Positions 1 through 5,087 of a stretch of 6,109 nt of DNA are shown here, piece after piece. This DNA is from Acidimicrobiaceae bacterium (GTDB lineage: Bacteria > Actinomycetota > Acidimicrobiia > Acidimicrobiales > Bog-793): contig DAHUZG010000131.1 in assembly GCA_027306715.1 (NCBI GenBank), positions 1-6,109 on the forward strand, read 5' to 3'. The notes beneath the pieces were generated by a model. That model was not told the origin of the DNA, searched no databases, and was given only the letters and a program-made list of their open reading frames with translations. The stretch's first letter is position 1; the number at the start of each line of letters is the position of its first letter. Both the position numbers and the translations under genes were made by a program.

Positions 1-31
1 CATGACAGCACCCGTACGACCTGGTCGCGGT
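1..31. other. Flank downstream of groEL, no gene seen
   Basis: Thirty-one bases lie between the groEL stop codon and the window edge. The only structure is a 9-base palindrome (GACC-T-GGTC, bases 20-28), too short and without a T run to count as an intrinsic terminator. A minus-strand ATG sits at bases 3-1 and could begin a following gene, but no Shine-Dalgarno sequence precedes it and too little sequence is present to judge. Confidence 0.4.
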
Positions 32-1651
32 CTAGTAGTCGTCCATCCCGGCACCGGGCATGGCCGGTGCCTCGTCCTCAGGCTTGTCGACGATGACGGC
101 CTCGGTGGTCAGGAAGAGGGCGGCGATCGACGCCGCATTCTGCAGGGCCGAGCGGGTCACCTTGGCCGGGTCGATGACGCCGGCCTTGAGCAGGTCGACG
201 AACTCACCGGTGGCCGCGTTGAGGCCGATGTTGCCGGTCTCGCGCTCAGCCTGCTGAACGATGACCGAACCCTCGAGACCGGCGTTGATGGCGATCCACT
301 TGAGGGGCTCTTCCAGGGCCCGCTCCACGATCTTGGCCCCGGTGGCCTCGTCACCTTCGAGCTTGGAGACCACGGCGGAAACGGCGGGACGGCTGCGCAG
401 CAAGGCGGTGCCGCCACCGGCGACGATGCCCTCCTCGATCGCTGCCCGGGTCGCCGACAGCGCGTCCTCGATGCGGTGCTTCTTCTCCTTGAGCTCGACC
501 TCGGTGGCGGCCCCGACTCGCACGACGGCGACGCCGCCGGCGAGCTTGGCGAGCCGCTCCTGCAGCTTCTCCCGGTCCCAGTCGGAGTCGGTCTCGTCGA
601 TCTCACGGCGGATCTGGGCGATGCGGCCCTTGACGTCCTCAGACGTCCCGGCGCCCTCGACGACGGTGGTGTCATCCTTGGTGACGACGACCCGTCGCGC
701 CCTTCCGAGCAGGTCAACAGTCACCGAGTCGAGCTTCAGGCCGACCTCCTCGGAGATCACCTGGCCGCCGGTGAGCACGGCGATGTCTTGCAGCATCGCC
801 TTGCGGCGCTCACCGAAGCCGGGTGCCTTCACCGCCACGGAATTGAACGTGCCACGGATCTTGTTCACCACGAGCGTGGCGAGCGCCTCGCCCTCGACGT
901 CCTCGGCGATCAGCAGCAGCGGCTTGCCAGTCTGCATGATCTTCTCGAGCACAGGCACGAGGTCGTGCACCGAGCTCACCTTGGAGTTGACGACGAGCAG
1001 GAACGGATCCTCGAGCACGGCTTCCTGGCGCTCGGGATCGGTGACGAAGTACGGCGAGAGGAAGCCCTTGTCGAACTGCATCCCCTCGGTGAACTCGAGC
1101 TCGAGCCCGAAGGTGTTCGACTCCTCGACGGTCACCGTCCCGTCCTTGCCCACCTTGTCGATGGCGTCGGCGAGGACCTCGCCGATCGAGGTGTCGGCCG
1201 CCGAGATCGAGGCCACCTGGGCGATCTCGTGGCGACCCTCGACCTCGCGGGCCTGGGCGTGGATCGACTCCACCGCGGCGGCGACGGCCTTTTCCATGCC
1301 GCGCTTGAGCGAGAGCGGGTTGGCCCCGGCGACGACGTTGCGCATGCCCTCGTGGACCAGCGCCTGGGCGAGAACGGTCGCCGTCGTCGTGCCGTCACCG
1401 GCGACGTCGTTGGTCTTCGTCGCCACCTCGCGCACGAGCTGGGCACCCATGTTCTCGTAGGGGTCCTCGAGCTCGATCTCCTTGGCGATGGTCACGCCGT
1501 CGTTGGTGATCGTCGGGGCACCGAACTTCTTCTCGAGGACCACGTTCCGGCCCTTCGGCCCGAGCGTCACCTTGACGGTGTTGGCGAGCTTGTCGACGCC
1601 CGCCTCGAGGCCGCGCCGCGCCTTCTGGTCGTAGATGAGGACCTTGGACAT
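32..1651 (-). CDS. groEL: 60 kDa chaperonin GroEL
   Basis: This is the ATP-driven group I chaperonin, a cytoplasmic double ring of 14 subunits that folds client proteins under the GroES lid. The 539-residue protein is full length for the family (E. coli 548). Visible landmarks are the nucleotide-binding LGPKGRNV (residues 30-37), the GDGTTT loop with Asp86 (equivalent to E. coli Asp87), the IEDAL segment with Asp396 (equivalent to Asp398), and EEGIVAGGG at 406-414. The apical domain spans roughly 190-370. The ATG start gives the usual actinobacterial N-terminus, and its A is also the last base of the groES TGA stop, so translation is probably coupled. The stop is TAG. The C-terminus ends PAMPGAGMDDY: it has neither the GGM repeats of typical GroEL nor the His-rich tail of mycobacterial GroEL1. 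Expression should be under HrcA/CIRCE control from the groES promoter. Identity is certain; whether the genome has a second groEL cannot be seen. Confidence 0.98.
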   Translation of the reverse strand: MSKVLIYDQKARRGLEAGVDKLANTVKVTLGPKGRNVVLEKKFGAPTITNDGVTIAKEIELEDPYENMGAQLVREVATKTNDVAGDGTTTATVLAQALVHEGMRNVVAGANPLSLKRGMEKAVAAAVESIHAQAREVEGRHEIAQVASISAADTSIGEVLADAIDKVGKDGTVTVEESNTFGLELEFTEGMQFDKGFLSPYFVTDPERQEAVLEDPFLLVVNSKVSSVHDLVPVLEKIMQTGKPLLLIAEDVEGEALATLVVNKIRGTFNSVAVKAPGFGERRKAMLQDIAVLTGGQVISEEVGLKLDSVTVDLLGRARRVVVTKDDTTVVEGAGTSEDVKGRIAQIRREIDETDSDWDREKLQERLAKLAGGVAVVRVGAATEVELKEKKHRIEDALSATRAAIEEGIVAGGGTALLRSRPAVSAVVSKLEGDEATGAKIVERALEEPLKWIAINAGLEGSVIVQQAERETGNIGLNAATGEFVDLLKAGVIDPAKVTRSALQNAASIAALFLTTEAVIVDKPEDEAPAMPGAGMDDY

Positions 1652-1944
1652 CAGTTGGTCACCTTGGCGAGCACGTCACGGCTCGAGAGGATGAGAAGGT
1701 CCTCGCCCTCGATCGTGATCTCCGTGCCGCCGTACTTCGAGTAGACCACCTTGTCCCCGACCTTGACGTCGAGGGGGATCAGCTCGCCAGTGTTCTCCGC
1801 CCGCCGCCCGGGGCCGGCGGCGATGACCTCGCCCTGCTGGGGCTTCTCCTTGGCGGTGTCGGGGATGACGAGACCCGAGGCGGTGGTCTCCTCCGCTTCG
1901 CTCGGGCGAACGACGATGCGGTCGTCCAGCGGTTGCAGGCTCAT
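1651..1944 (-). CDS. groES: 10 kDa co-chaperonin GroES
   Basis: GroES forms the heptameric lid of the GroEL folding chamber in the cytoplasm. The 97-residue protein starts MSLQPLDDRIVV and shows the family core: the mobile loop around residues 16-33 with its hydrophobic contact LVI (25-27), KPQQGEVIAAGPG (34-46), the roof/base region, and VGDKVVYSKYGGTEI (62-76). An in-frame ATG at 1977 would add 11 residues, but it falls inside the CIRCE operator and downstream of the predicted -10, and its extra residues do not resemble GroES. The ATG at 1944 has AGGAGG ten bases upstream and matches the usual family N-terminus, so it is preferred. The TGA stop shares one base with the groEL ATG. The gene is first in a two-gene operon with its own promoter and HrcA operator, separate from the upstream tsaD operon. 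Confidence 0.97.
   Translation of the reverse strand: MSLQPLDDRIVVRPSEAEETTASGLVIPDTAKEKPQQGEVIAAGPGRRAENTGELIPLDVKVGDKVVYSKYGGTEITIEGEDLLILSSRDVLAKVTN
1660..1665 (-). promoter_or_regulatory. Ribosome binding site of groEL inside groES
   Basis: AAGGTG lies 8 bases upstream of the groEL ATG and is a partial match to AGGAGG. It is embedded in the last codons of groES (the Ala-Lys-Val of the C-terminal AKVTN). Together with the TGATG overlap it suggests that groEL is translated both by coupling and by its own recruitment of ribosomes. It also supports the groEL start chosen. Confidence 0.55.
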
Positions 1945-1954
1945 TTCGCTGCGC

Positions 1955-1960
1955 CCTCCT
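1955..1960 (-). promoter_or_regulatory. Ribosome binding site of groES (AGGAGG)
   Basis: A perfect AGGAGG lies 10 bases before the ATG at 1944. It decides the groES start against the longer reading frame beginning at 1977, and it is the strongest Shine-Dalgarno sequence seen before any gene in the window. Confidence 0.85.
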
Positions 1961-1965
1961 GTGGG

Positions 1966-1994
1966 GTTGGCACTCATAGCTGTCGAGTGCCAAC
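1966..1994. promoter_or_regulatory. CIRCE operator (HrcA binding site)
   Basis: Two perfect inverted 10-base arms, GTTGGCACTC (1966-1975) and GAGTGCCAAC (1985-1994), flank a 9-base spacer. The family consensus is TTAGCACTC, nine bases, GAGTGCTAA; here the third position of each 9-base arm is G/C instead of A/T, a symmetric change that keeps the dyad perfect. CIRCE is the operator of the heat-shock repressor HrcA, whose folding depends on GroEL, giving feedback control of chaperonin levels. Its position, overlapping the predicted -10 and transcription start and ending 21 bases before groES, is what repression by promoter occlusion requires. hrcA itself is not in the window. Confidence 0.95.
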
Positions 1995-2023
1995 TGTAGC
2001 ACCGCTGCGGTCACCTTTGGCAA
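1993..2023 (-). promoter_or_regulatory. Probable sigma-A type promoter of groES-groEL
   Basis: On the minus strand TTGCCA (2023-2018; 5 of 6 to TTGACA) is followed after 19 bases by TACAGT (1998-1993; fits TANNNT). TG lies one base before the latter, making an extended -10 (TGCTACAGT). The spacer is longer than the ideal 17, which the extended -10 may offset. The -10 overlaps the outer edge of the CIRCE dyad by two bases, and the expected start near 1986 falls inside the operator, giving a leader of about 40 bases. This is a motif-based prediction supported mainly by its placement. Confidence 0.5.
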
Positions 2024-2153
2024 ACGGCGGGTGGGAGTGCTGACGGCCCGCCCACGAGCGACGGCGGCGGGCGGCCAGCCAGCTCAACGGGGCGGTGCTC
2101 GGTAACCGCGGCCGTGGGTGGCGGTGGGCGGCGAGGGGCGGCGCGCGCGGCGT
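1995..2153. other. Intergenic spacer between tsaD and groES operons
   Basis: This spacer separates the tsaD stop from the CIRCE operator and holds the groESL promoter at its low-coordinate end. The rest is very GC-rich. Bases 2112-2142 read in the transcript sense are about two-thirds C (20 of 31) with few A or T, right after the tsaD stop; the other strand there is correspondingly G-rich with repeated GG and GGG runs. I found no stem-loop followed by a T run, so no intrinsic terminator is called. The C-rich part could serve Rho-dependent termination, but that is inference only. Confidence 0.5.
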
Positions 2154-3185
2154 TCAGGCGGTGACCGGGAAGGCCAGGCCCGGCACCGCTCCGGCGTCGA
2201 GCGGCGTCGGGCCGTCCGAGGCGAGCCGGTAGTAGCCCGCGGCGGCGATCATCGCCGCGTTGTCGGTGCACATCGAACGGCTCGGAAGGAAAGCGCGCAA
2301 CCCTGCGGCGTCGCATGCGGCGAGCGTCGCCGCCCGCAACGGGCCGTTGGCCGCCACACCCCCCGCCAGGCAGAGAGAGCGTGCGCCGCTCCGGCGGGCG
2401 GCGCCGAGCGCCTTGTGCACGAGCACGTCGACGACCGCCTGCTGGAACGAGGCCGCGACGTCGGGCGTCGGGACGTCCGGGTGGTCGCGGACGTAGTGGA
2501 CGACGGCAGTCTTGAGGCCGCTGAACGAGAACGCCAGGCCCTCGTCCCGCATCGGGCGGGGGAAGGCGATGGCGGCCGGGTCGCCGTCGCGTGCCGACCG
2601 CTCGACCGCCGGGCCGCCCGGGTACCCGAGGCCGAGAAAGCGCGCCACCTTGTCGAAGGCCTCACCCGCCGCGTCGTCGGCGGTGCGACCGAGCAAGCGG
2701 TAGCTTCCCGGTGCCGTCATCTCGACGAGCAGCGTGTGACCCCCCGAGACGAGCAGCACGACGGCCGGCAGCGGCAGGTCGGCGTCCTCGAGCAGGGCCG
2801 CATAGAGATGACCCTCGAGGTGGTTGACGCCGACGAAGGGGACGTCCCAGGCGAGCGCCAGCGATTTCGCTGCGGAGATCCCGACGAGCAGCGAGCCGAC
2901 GAGGCCAGGCCCGACCGTCGCCGCCACGGCGCCGAGCGCCCTCGGGGCAGGAAGCCCGGCGTCGGCCGCCGCAGCGGCGGCGCACCCGGCCTCGGCGAGC
3001 GCCTCGTCGACGACGGGCAGAAGCGCCTCGATGTGGGCGCGGCCGGCGATCTCGGGGACCACGCCGCCGTAGCGGGCGTGGAGGTCGACCTGGCTCGAGA
3101 CGACCGAGGAGAGAACGGTCCTGCCGTCCTCGACGACGGCCGCGGCGGTCTCGTCGCACGAGGTCTCGATGCCGAGGAGGTTCAT
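2154..3185 (-). CDS. tsaD: tRNA threonylcarbamoyltransferase TsaD
   Basis: TsaD (formerly Gcp/YgjD, Kae1 family) is the catalytic subunit that transfers the threonylcarbamoyl group from threonylcarbamoyl-AMP to N6 of A37 in ANN-decoding tRNAs, acting in the cytoplasm with TsaB and TsaE. The 343-residue protein is close to E. coli TsaD (337). It has the ASKHA-fold motifs in order: GIETSCDET (5-13), VGPGLVGSLLVG (91-102), the metal-binding NHLEGH (121-126, His122 and His126), SGGH (147-150), DAAGEAFDK (171-179), GYPGGP (187-192), FSFSGLKT (219-226), AGGVAAN (274-280) and CTDNAAMIA (306-314) with the third metal ligand Asp308. An Ala-rich stretch near 68-82 lengthens the loop before VGPGLVG. The ATG gives the canonical N-terminus; no strong ribosome binding site is visible in the 24 bases after rimI. 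It is the last gene of the upstream operon. Confidence 0.97.
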   Translation of the reverse strand: MNLLGIETSCDETAAAVVEDGRTVLSSVVSSQVDLHARYGGVVPEIAGRAHIEALLPVVDEALAEAGCAAAAAADAGLPAPRALGAVAATVGPGLVGSLLVGISAAKSLALAWDVPFVGVNHLEGHLYAALLEDADLPLPAVVLLVSGGHTLLVEMTAPGSYRLLGRTADDAAGEAFDKVARFLGLGYPGGPAVERSARDGDPAAIAFPRPMRDEGLAFSFSGLKTAVVHYVRDHPDVPTPDVAASFQQAVVDVLVHKALGAARRSGARSLCLAGGVAANGPLRAATLAACDAAGLRAFLPSRSMCTDNAAMIAAAGYYRLASDGPTPLDAGAVPGLAFPVTA

Positions 3186-3209
3186 CCCAGCTATCGCCGT
3201 CGCCTGGCC

Positions 3210-3788
3210 CTAGGGCCGGGGGAGGCCGAGGCGGGCGGCGATCGCTCCGAGCCGCTCGGCGTAGGCCGGCGTGTCGACGTCGTAGAGCCACATCACGATC
3301 GCATCCTCGTTGACCTCGGCGTAATAATTCTTCCGGATGCCGGCGGGGACGAAGCCGAAGCGCTGGTACAGCCGCTGGGCGGGATGGTTGGAGACCCGCA
3401 CCTCGAGGGTGATCGCCGTGGCGCCGCGTCGGATCGACTCGGCGACGACCTCGTAGACCACCCTCATCCCGATCAGGCGACCCTGCCAGGCGGGGTCGAC
3501 CCCGACGGTGGTGACATGCGACTCCCCGGCGGCGACCATGCAGCCGGCGTAGCCGACCACGGCGCCCTCGACGGTGGCCACGTGGTACGAGCGGGTCGCC
3601 GGCTGGGCGATCTCGCTCAGGTAGAGAGCCGCCGACCACGGGCGGGGGAAGACCTGCTGCTCGATGGCCAGCACCGAGCGCACGTGGCGACGGCGCATCC
3701 GCTCGATCCGCACCTCGGCGCCGGCGACAGGCACCGGGAGGGGCGCAGCGCCCTTCCGCCAGGAGAGCCGCAACGCCACGTCAGGCAT
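3210..3788 (-). CDS. rimI: Ribosomal protein alanine N-acetyltransferase RimI
   Basis: This GNAT-family enzyme transfers acetyl from acetyl-CoA to protein N-termini; RimI of E. coli modifies ribosomal protein S18. With the ATG at 3788 it has 192 residues, longer than E. coli RimI (148) because of about 26 extra N-terminal residues before VRIERMRRRHV. Family signatures are the strand and turn LEVRVSN (128-134) with Glu129 (equivalent to Glu103), NHPAQRLYQRFGF with Tyr141 (equivalent to Tyr115, same 12-residue spacing), and RKNYYAEVNEDAIVM (152-166). The acetyl-CoA loop reads WQGRLIGM (101-108), with Leu where the first Gly of the usual Q-x-x-G-x-G stands. The ATG overlaps the tsaB stop by 8 bases. 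An upstream ATG at 3845 lies well inside tsaB; a GTG at 3713 would give a compact 167-residue protein and cannot be excluded. None of the three has a good Shine-Dalgarno sequence. Co-location with tsaB and tsaD supports RimI over a generic GNAT. Confidence 0.9.
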   Translation of the reverse strand: MPDVALRLSWRKGAAPLPVPVAGAEVRIERMRRRHVRSVLAIEQQVFPRPWSAALYLSEIAQPATRSYHVATVEGAVVGYAGCMVAAGESHVTTVGVDPAWQGRLIGMRVVYEVVAESIRRGATAITLEVRVSNHPAQRLYQRFGFVPAGIRKNYYAEVNEDAIVMWLYDVDTPAYAERLGAIAARLGLPRP

Positions 3789-4557
3789 CGTAGGCAGGCA
3801 CGGCGCCGGCACGTGTCGTCCAGTTGATCTCGGCGTCGGCGCCACGCAGGTACCTCGGGAGCACGAGCACGGGATCCACCGCCCCTCCGCGCGCCACCGC
3901 CAGCTCGGCCAGCACCGCTGCCCTCGGCGCGGCGTGGTCGTCGCCGGCCACGCTCACCTGCTCGGCGACGAGCTCACCGGCGTATCGCCGGGCGCCGTCG
4001 CCGACGAGGAGGACGCCGGCTCCCGGCGCCAGCGTGGCGACGAACGCGTCGAGAGCGGCGCGCAGCTCGCCGACACCGCCGAGGCGGGGCGGCCCGAGGC
4101 CGGCGCCGGCGAGGCCTGCGCCGGCGGAGAGGTCTCCGGAGGCGTCCTTTCCGGGGGCCCGGCCCCCGGAGGGGACGGGGAGCGCCCAGGCGACCTCGCC
4201 CCGGCGGACGTCGACGACCGGCACGACCGGGCGGGTCGGCCCGATCGCCGACCCGGCGGCGAGCACCTCCAGGCTCGAGCAGCCGACGACACCCGTGCCG
4301 AGGCCGTAGGCGAGGCCCTTGGCGGCGGCGACACCGACCCGAAGGCCGGTGAACAGCCCCGGTCCGACGTCGACGGCGATGGCGCCGACCTCTGCCAGCG
4401 ACACGTCCGCCAGCCGGCACGCCTCGACAAGGGCCGGGTGAAGCGTCTCAACATGGCGTCGTCCGGGCCGGGCGCGCACCTCTGCGAGCAGGCCACCCGG
4501 CGCCGCCAGCGCCACACCGACCTCGATGGTCGCCGTCTCGATGGCAAGGACGATCAC
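3781..4557 (-). CDS. tsaB: tRNA t6A biosynthesis protein TsaB
   Basis: TsaB (YeaZ) is the non-catalytic paralogue of TsaD that dimerises with it and is essential for t6A37 formation. The 258-residue protein begins MIVLAIETAT and has the diagnostic VDVGPGLFTGLRVGVAAAKGLAYG between residues 62 and 85, then CSSLEVLA (93-100), VVDVRRGEV (114-122) and a C-terminal PRYLRGADAEINW (234-246). It is longer than E. coli TsaB (231), mainly through a Gly/Ala/Pro-rich low-complexity insert at about 131-161. The insert is encoded by a near-perfect 15-base tandem repeat and a long GC hairpin. The start is GTG at 4557, overlapping the tsaE TGA as GTGA; the open frame continues upstream through tsaE but has no family similarity there. 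The TGA stop overlaps the rimI ATG by 8 bases. Confidence 0.94.
   Translation of the reverse strand: MIVLAIETATIEVGVALAAPGGLLAEVRARPGRRHVETLHPALVEACRLADVSLAEVGAIAVDVGPGLFTGLRVGVAAAKGLAYGLGTGVVGCSSLEVLAAGSAIGPTRPVVPVVDVRRGEVAWALPVPSGGRAPGKDASGDLSAGAGLAGAGLGPPRLGGVGELRAALDAFVATLAPGAGVLLVGDGARRYAGELVAEQVSVAGDDHAAPRAAVLAELAVARGGAVDPVLVLPRYLRGADAEINWTTRAGAVPAYDA
4096..4125 (-). repeat. 15-base tandem duplication in tsaB
   Basis: Two adjacent 15-base units (4096-4110 and 4111-4125) differ at one position: on the plus strand GAGGCCGGCGCCGGC and GAGGCCTGCGCCGGC. Each encodes Ala-Gly-Ala-Gly-Leu in TsaB, and the single difference is silent (GCC/GCA, Ala). It looks like a slippage-type expansion in the low-complexity insert. 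Confidence 0.85.
4143..4177. repeat. Long GC-rich inverted repeat inside tsaB
   Basis: The core is perfect: TCCGGGGGCC (4150-4159) and GGCCCCCGGA (4161-4170) are reverse complements around a single base at 4160. Beyond it, CGTCC (4143-4147) pairs with GGACG (4173-4177), with only a two-base gap (TT against GG) between the inner and outer stems. It lies inside the tsaB coding region, in the low-complexity insert, and codes for Ser-Gly-Gly-Arg-Ala-Pro-Gly-Lys-Asp. No T run follows on either strand, so it is not an intrinsic terminator. It may just reflect GC-rich low-complexity DNA. Confidence 0.8.
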
Positions 4558-5087
4558 GTCGCTCCCGTGAAGTCGACCTCGAGCCCGTGCCGGCACAAGG
4601 AGGCCCCCAGCGCCCGCAGGCGGTCGGGCCACGAGCTGCCGCCGGCGGCGAGGCTCACCCGGCGCTCGCCTTTGGCCCCGGCGAGCGGCGCCAGGACGAC
4701 CACGAGCGCCTCCTCGCCGTACAGCGGTGCCGCCACCTCGCCCCACTCGACGATGGCGACCGCGCCGTCGTCGAGGACCTCGTCGAGGCCGAGGTCGGCG
4801 AGCTCGCCGAGGCGCTGCATCCGCCAGCAGTCGACGTGGGCGACGGGAGGATCGGTCGGGTAGAGGTGGCAGAGGGTGAAGGTCGGGCTCGTCACGCAGT
4901 CTCCACCGCCGAGCGCCTCGACGACGCCCTTGACGAGGGTCGTCTTGCCGGCGCCGAGCTCGCCGGAGAGAAGCACGACGTCCCCCGCCCGCAGCTCGGC
5001 GGCGATCGCCGCCCCGAGGGCACGGGTCTGCGCCGCCGAGGCGCTCCGCACCGAGAGCGTCGGCGGCAAGTCCTCCATCGCGCTCAC
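4554..5087 (-). CDS. tsaE: tRNA t6A biosynthesis ATPase TsaE
   Basis: TsaE (YjeE) is a small P-loop ATPase that binds the TsaB-TsaD complex and is needed for its multiple turnover in t6A37 synthesis. The 177-residue protein (E. coli 153) shows Walker A GELGAGKTT (42-50, Lys48), the switch-like SPTF (67-70), HVDCWRM (84-90) where relatives usually have H-x-D-x-Y-R-L, and the Walker-B-like VEWGE (113-117). About 15 residues precede the conserved region. The start is taken as GTG at 5087, which overlaps the udg TGA as GTGA; an ATG at 5078 three codons later is an alternative and neither has a clear Shine-Dalgarno sequence. The TGA stop overlaps the tsaB GTG in the same way. Confidence 0.94.
   Translation of the reverse strand: MSAMEDLPPTLSVRSASAAQTRALGAAIAAELRAGDVVLLSGELGAGKTTLVKGVVEALGGGDCVTSPTFTLCHLYPTDPPVAHVDCWRMQRLGELADLGLDEVLDDGAVAIVEWGEVAAPLYGEEALVVVLAPLAGAKGERRVSLAAGGSSWPDRLRALGASLCRHGLEVDFTGAT

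Noticed and set aside
2..1744. 580-codon open frame on the plus strand, antisense to groEL and part of groES
   Set aside because: Long antisense frames are expected opposite highly expressed GC-rich genes with G/C-biased third positions. The translation is Leu/Asp/Gly-rich without any recognisable domain, and groEL on the other strand is certain.
1945..1977. Longer groES start at the ATG at 1977
   Set aside because: It lies within the CIRCE spacer, lacks a ribosome binding site, and adds residues absent from the family; the ATG at 1944 has AGGAGG before it.
2028..2055. Possible terminator stem between tsaD and groES (GGCGGG paired with CCCGCC)
   Set aside because: The stem is 6 bases with a loop of about 15 and no T run follows in the direction of transcription; such matches are common in GC-rich DNA.
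2118..3827. 569-codon plus-strand open frame opposite tsaD and rimI
   Set aside because: It spans two clearly real minus-strand genes and their gap, is Arg/Gly/Asp-rich with no motif, and is explained by GC-driven absence of stop codons.
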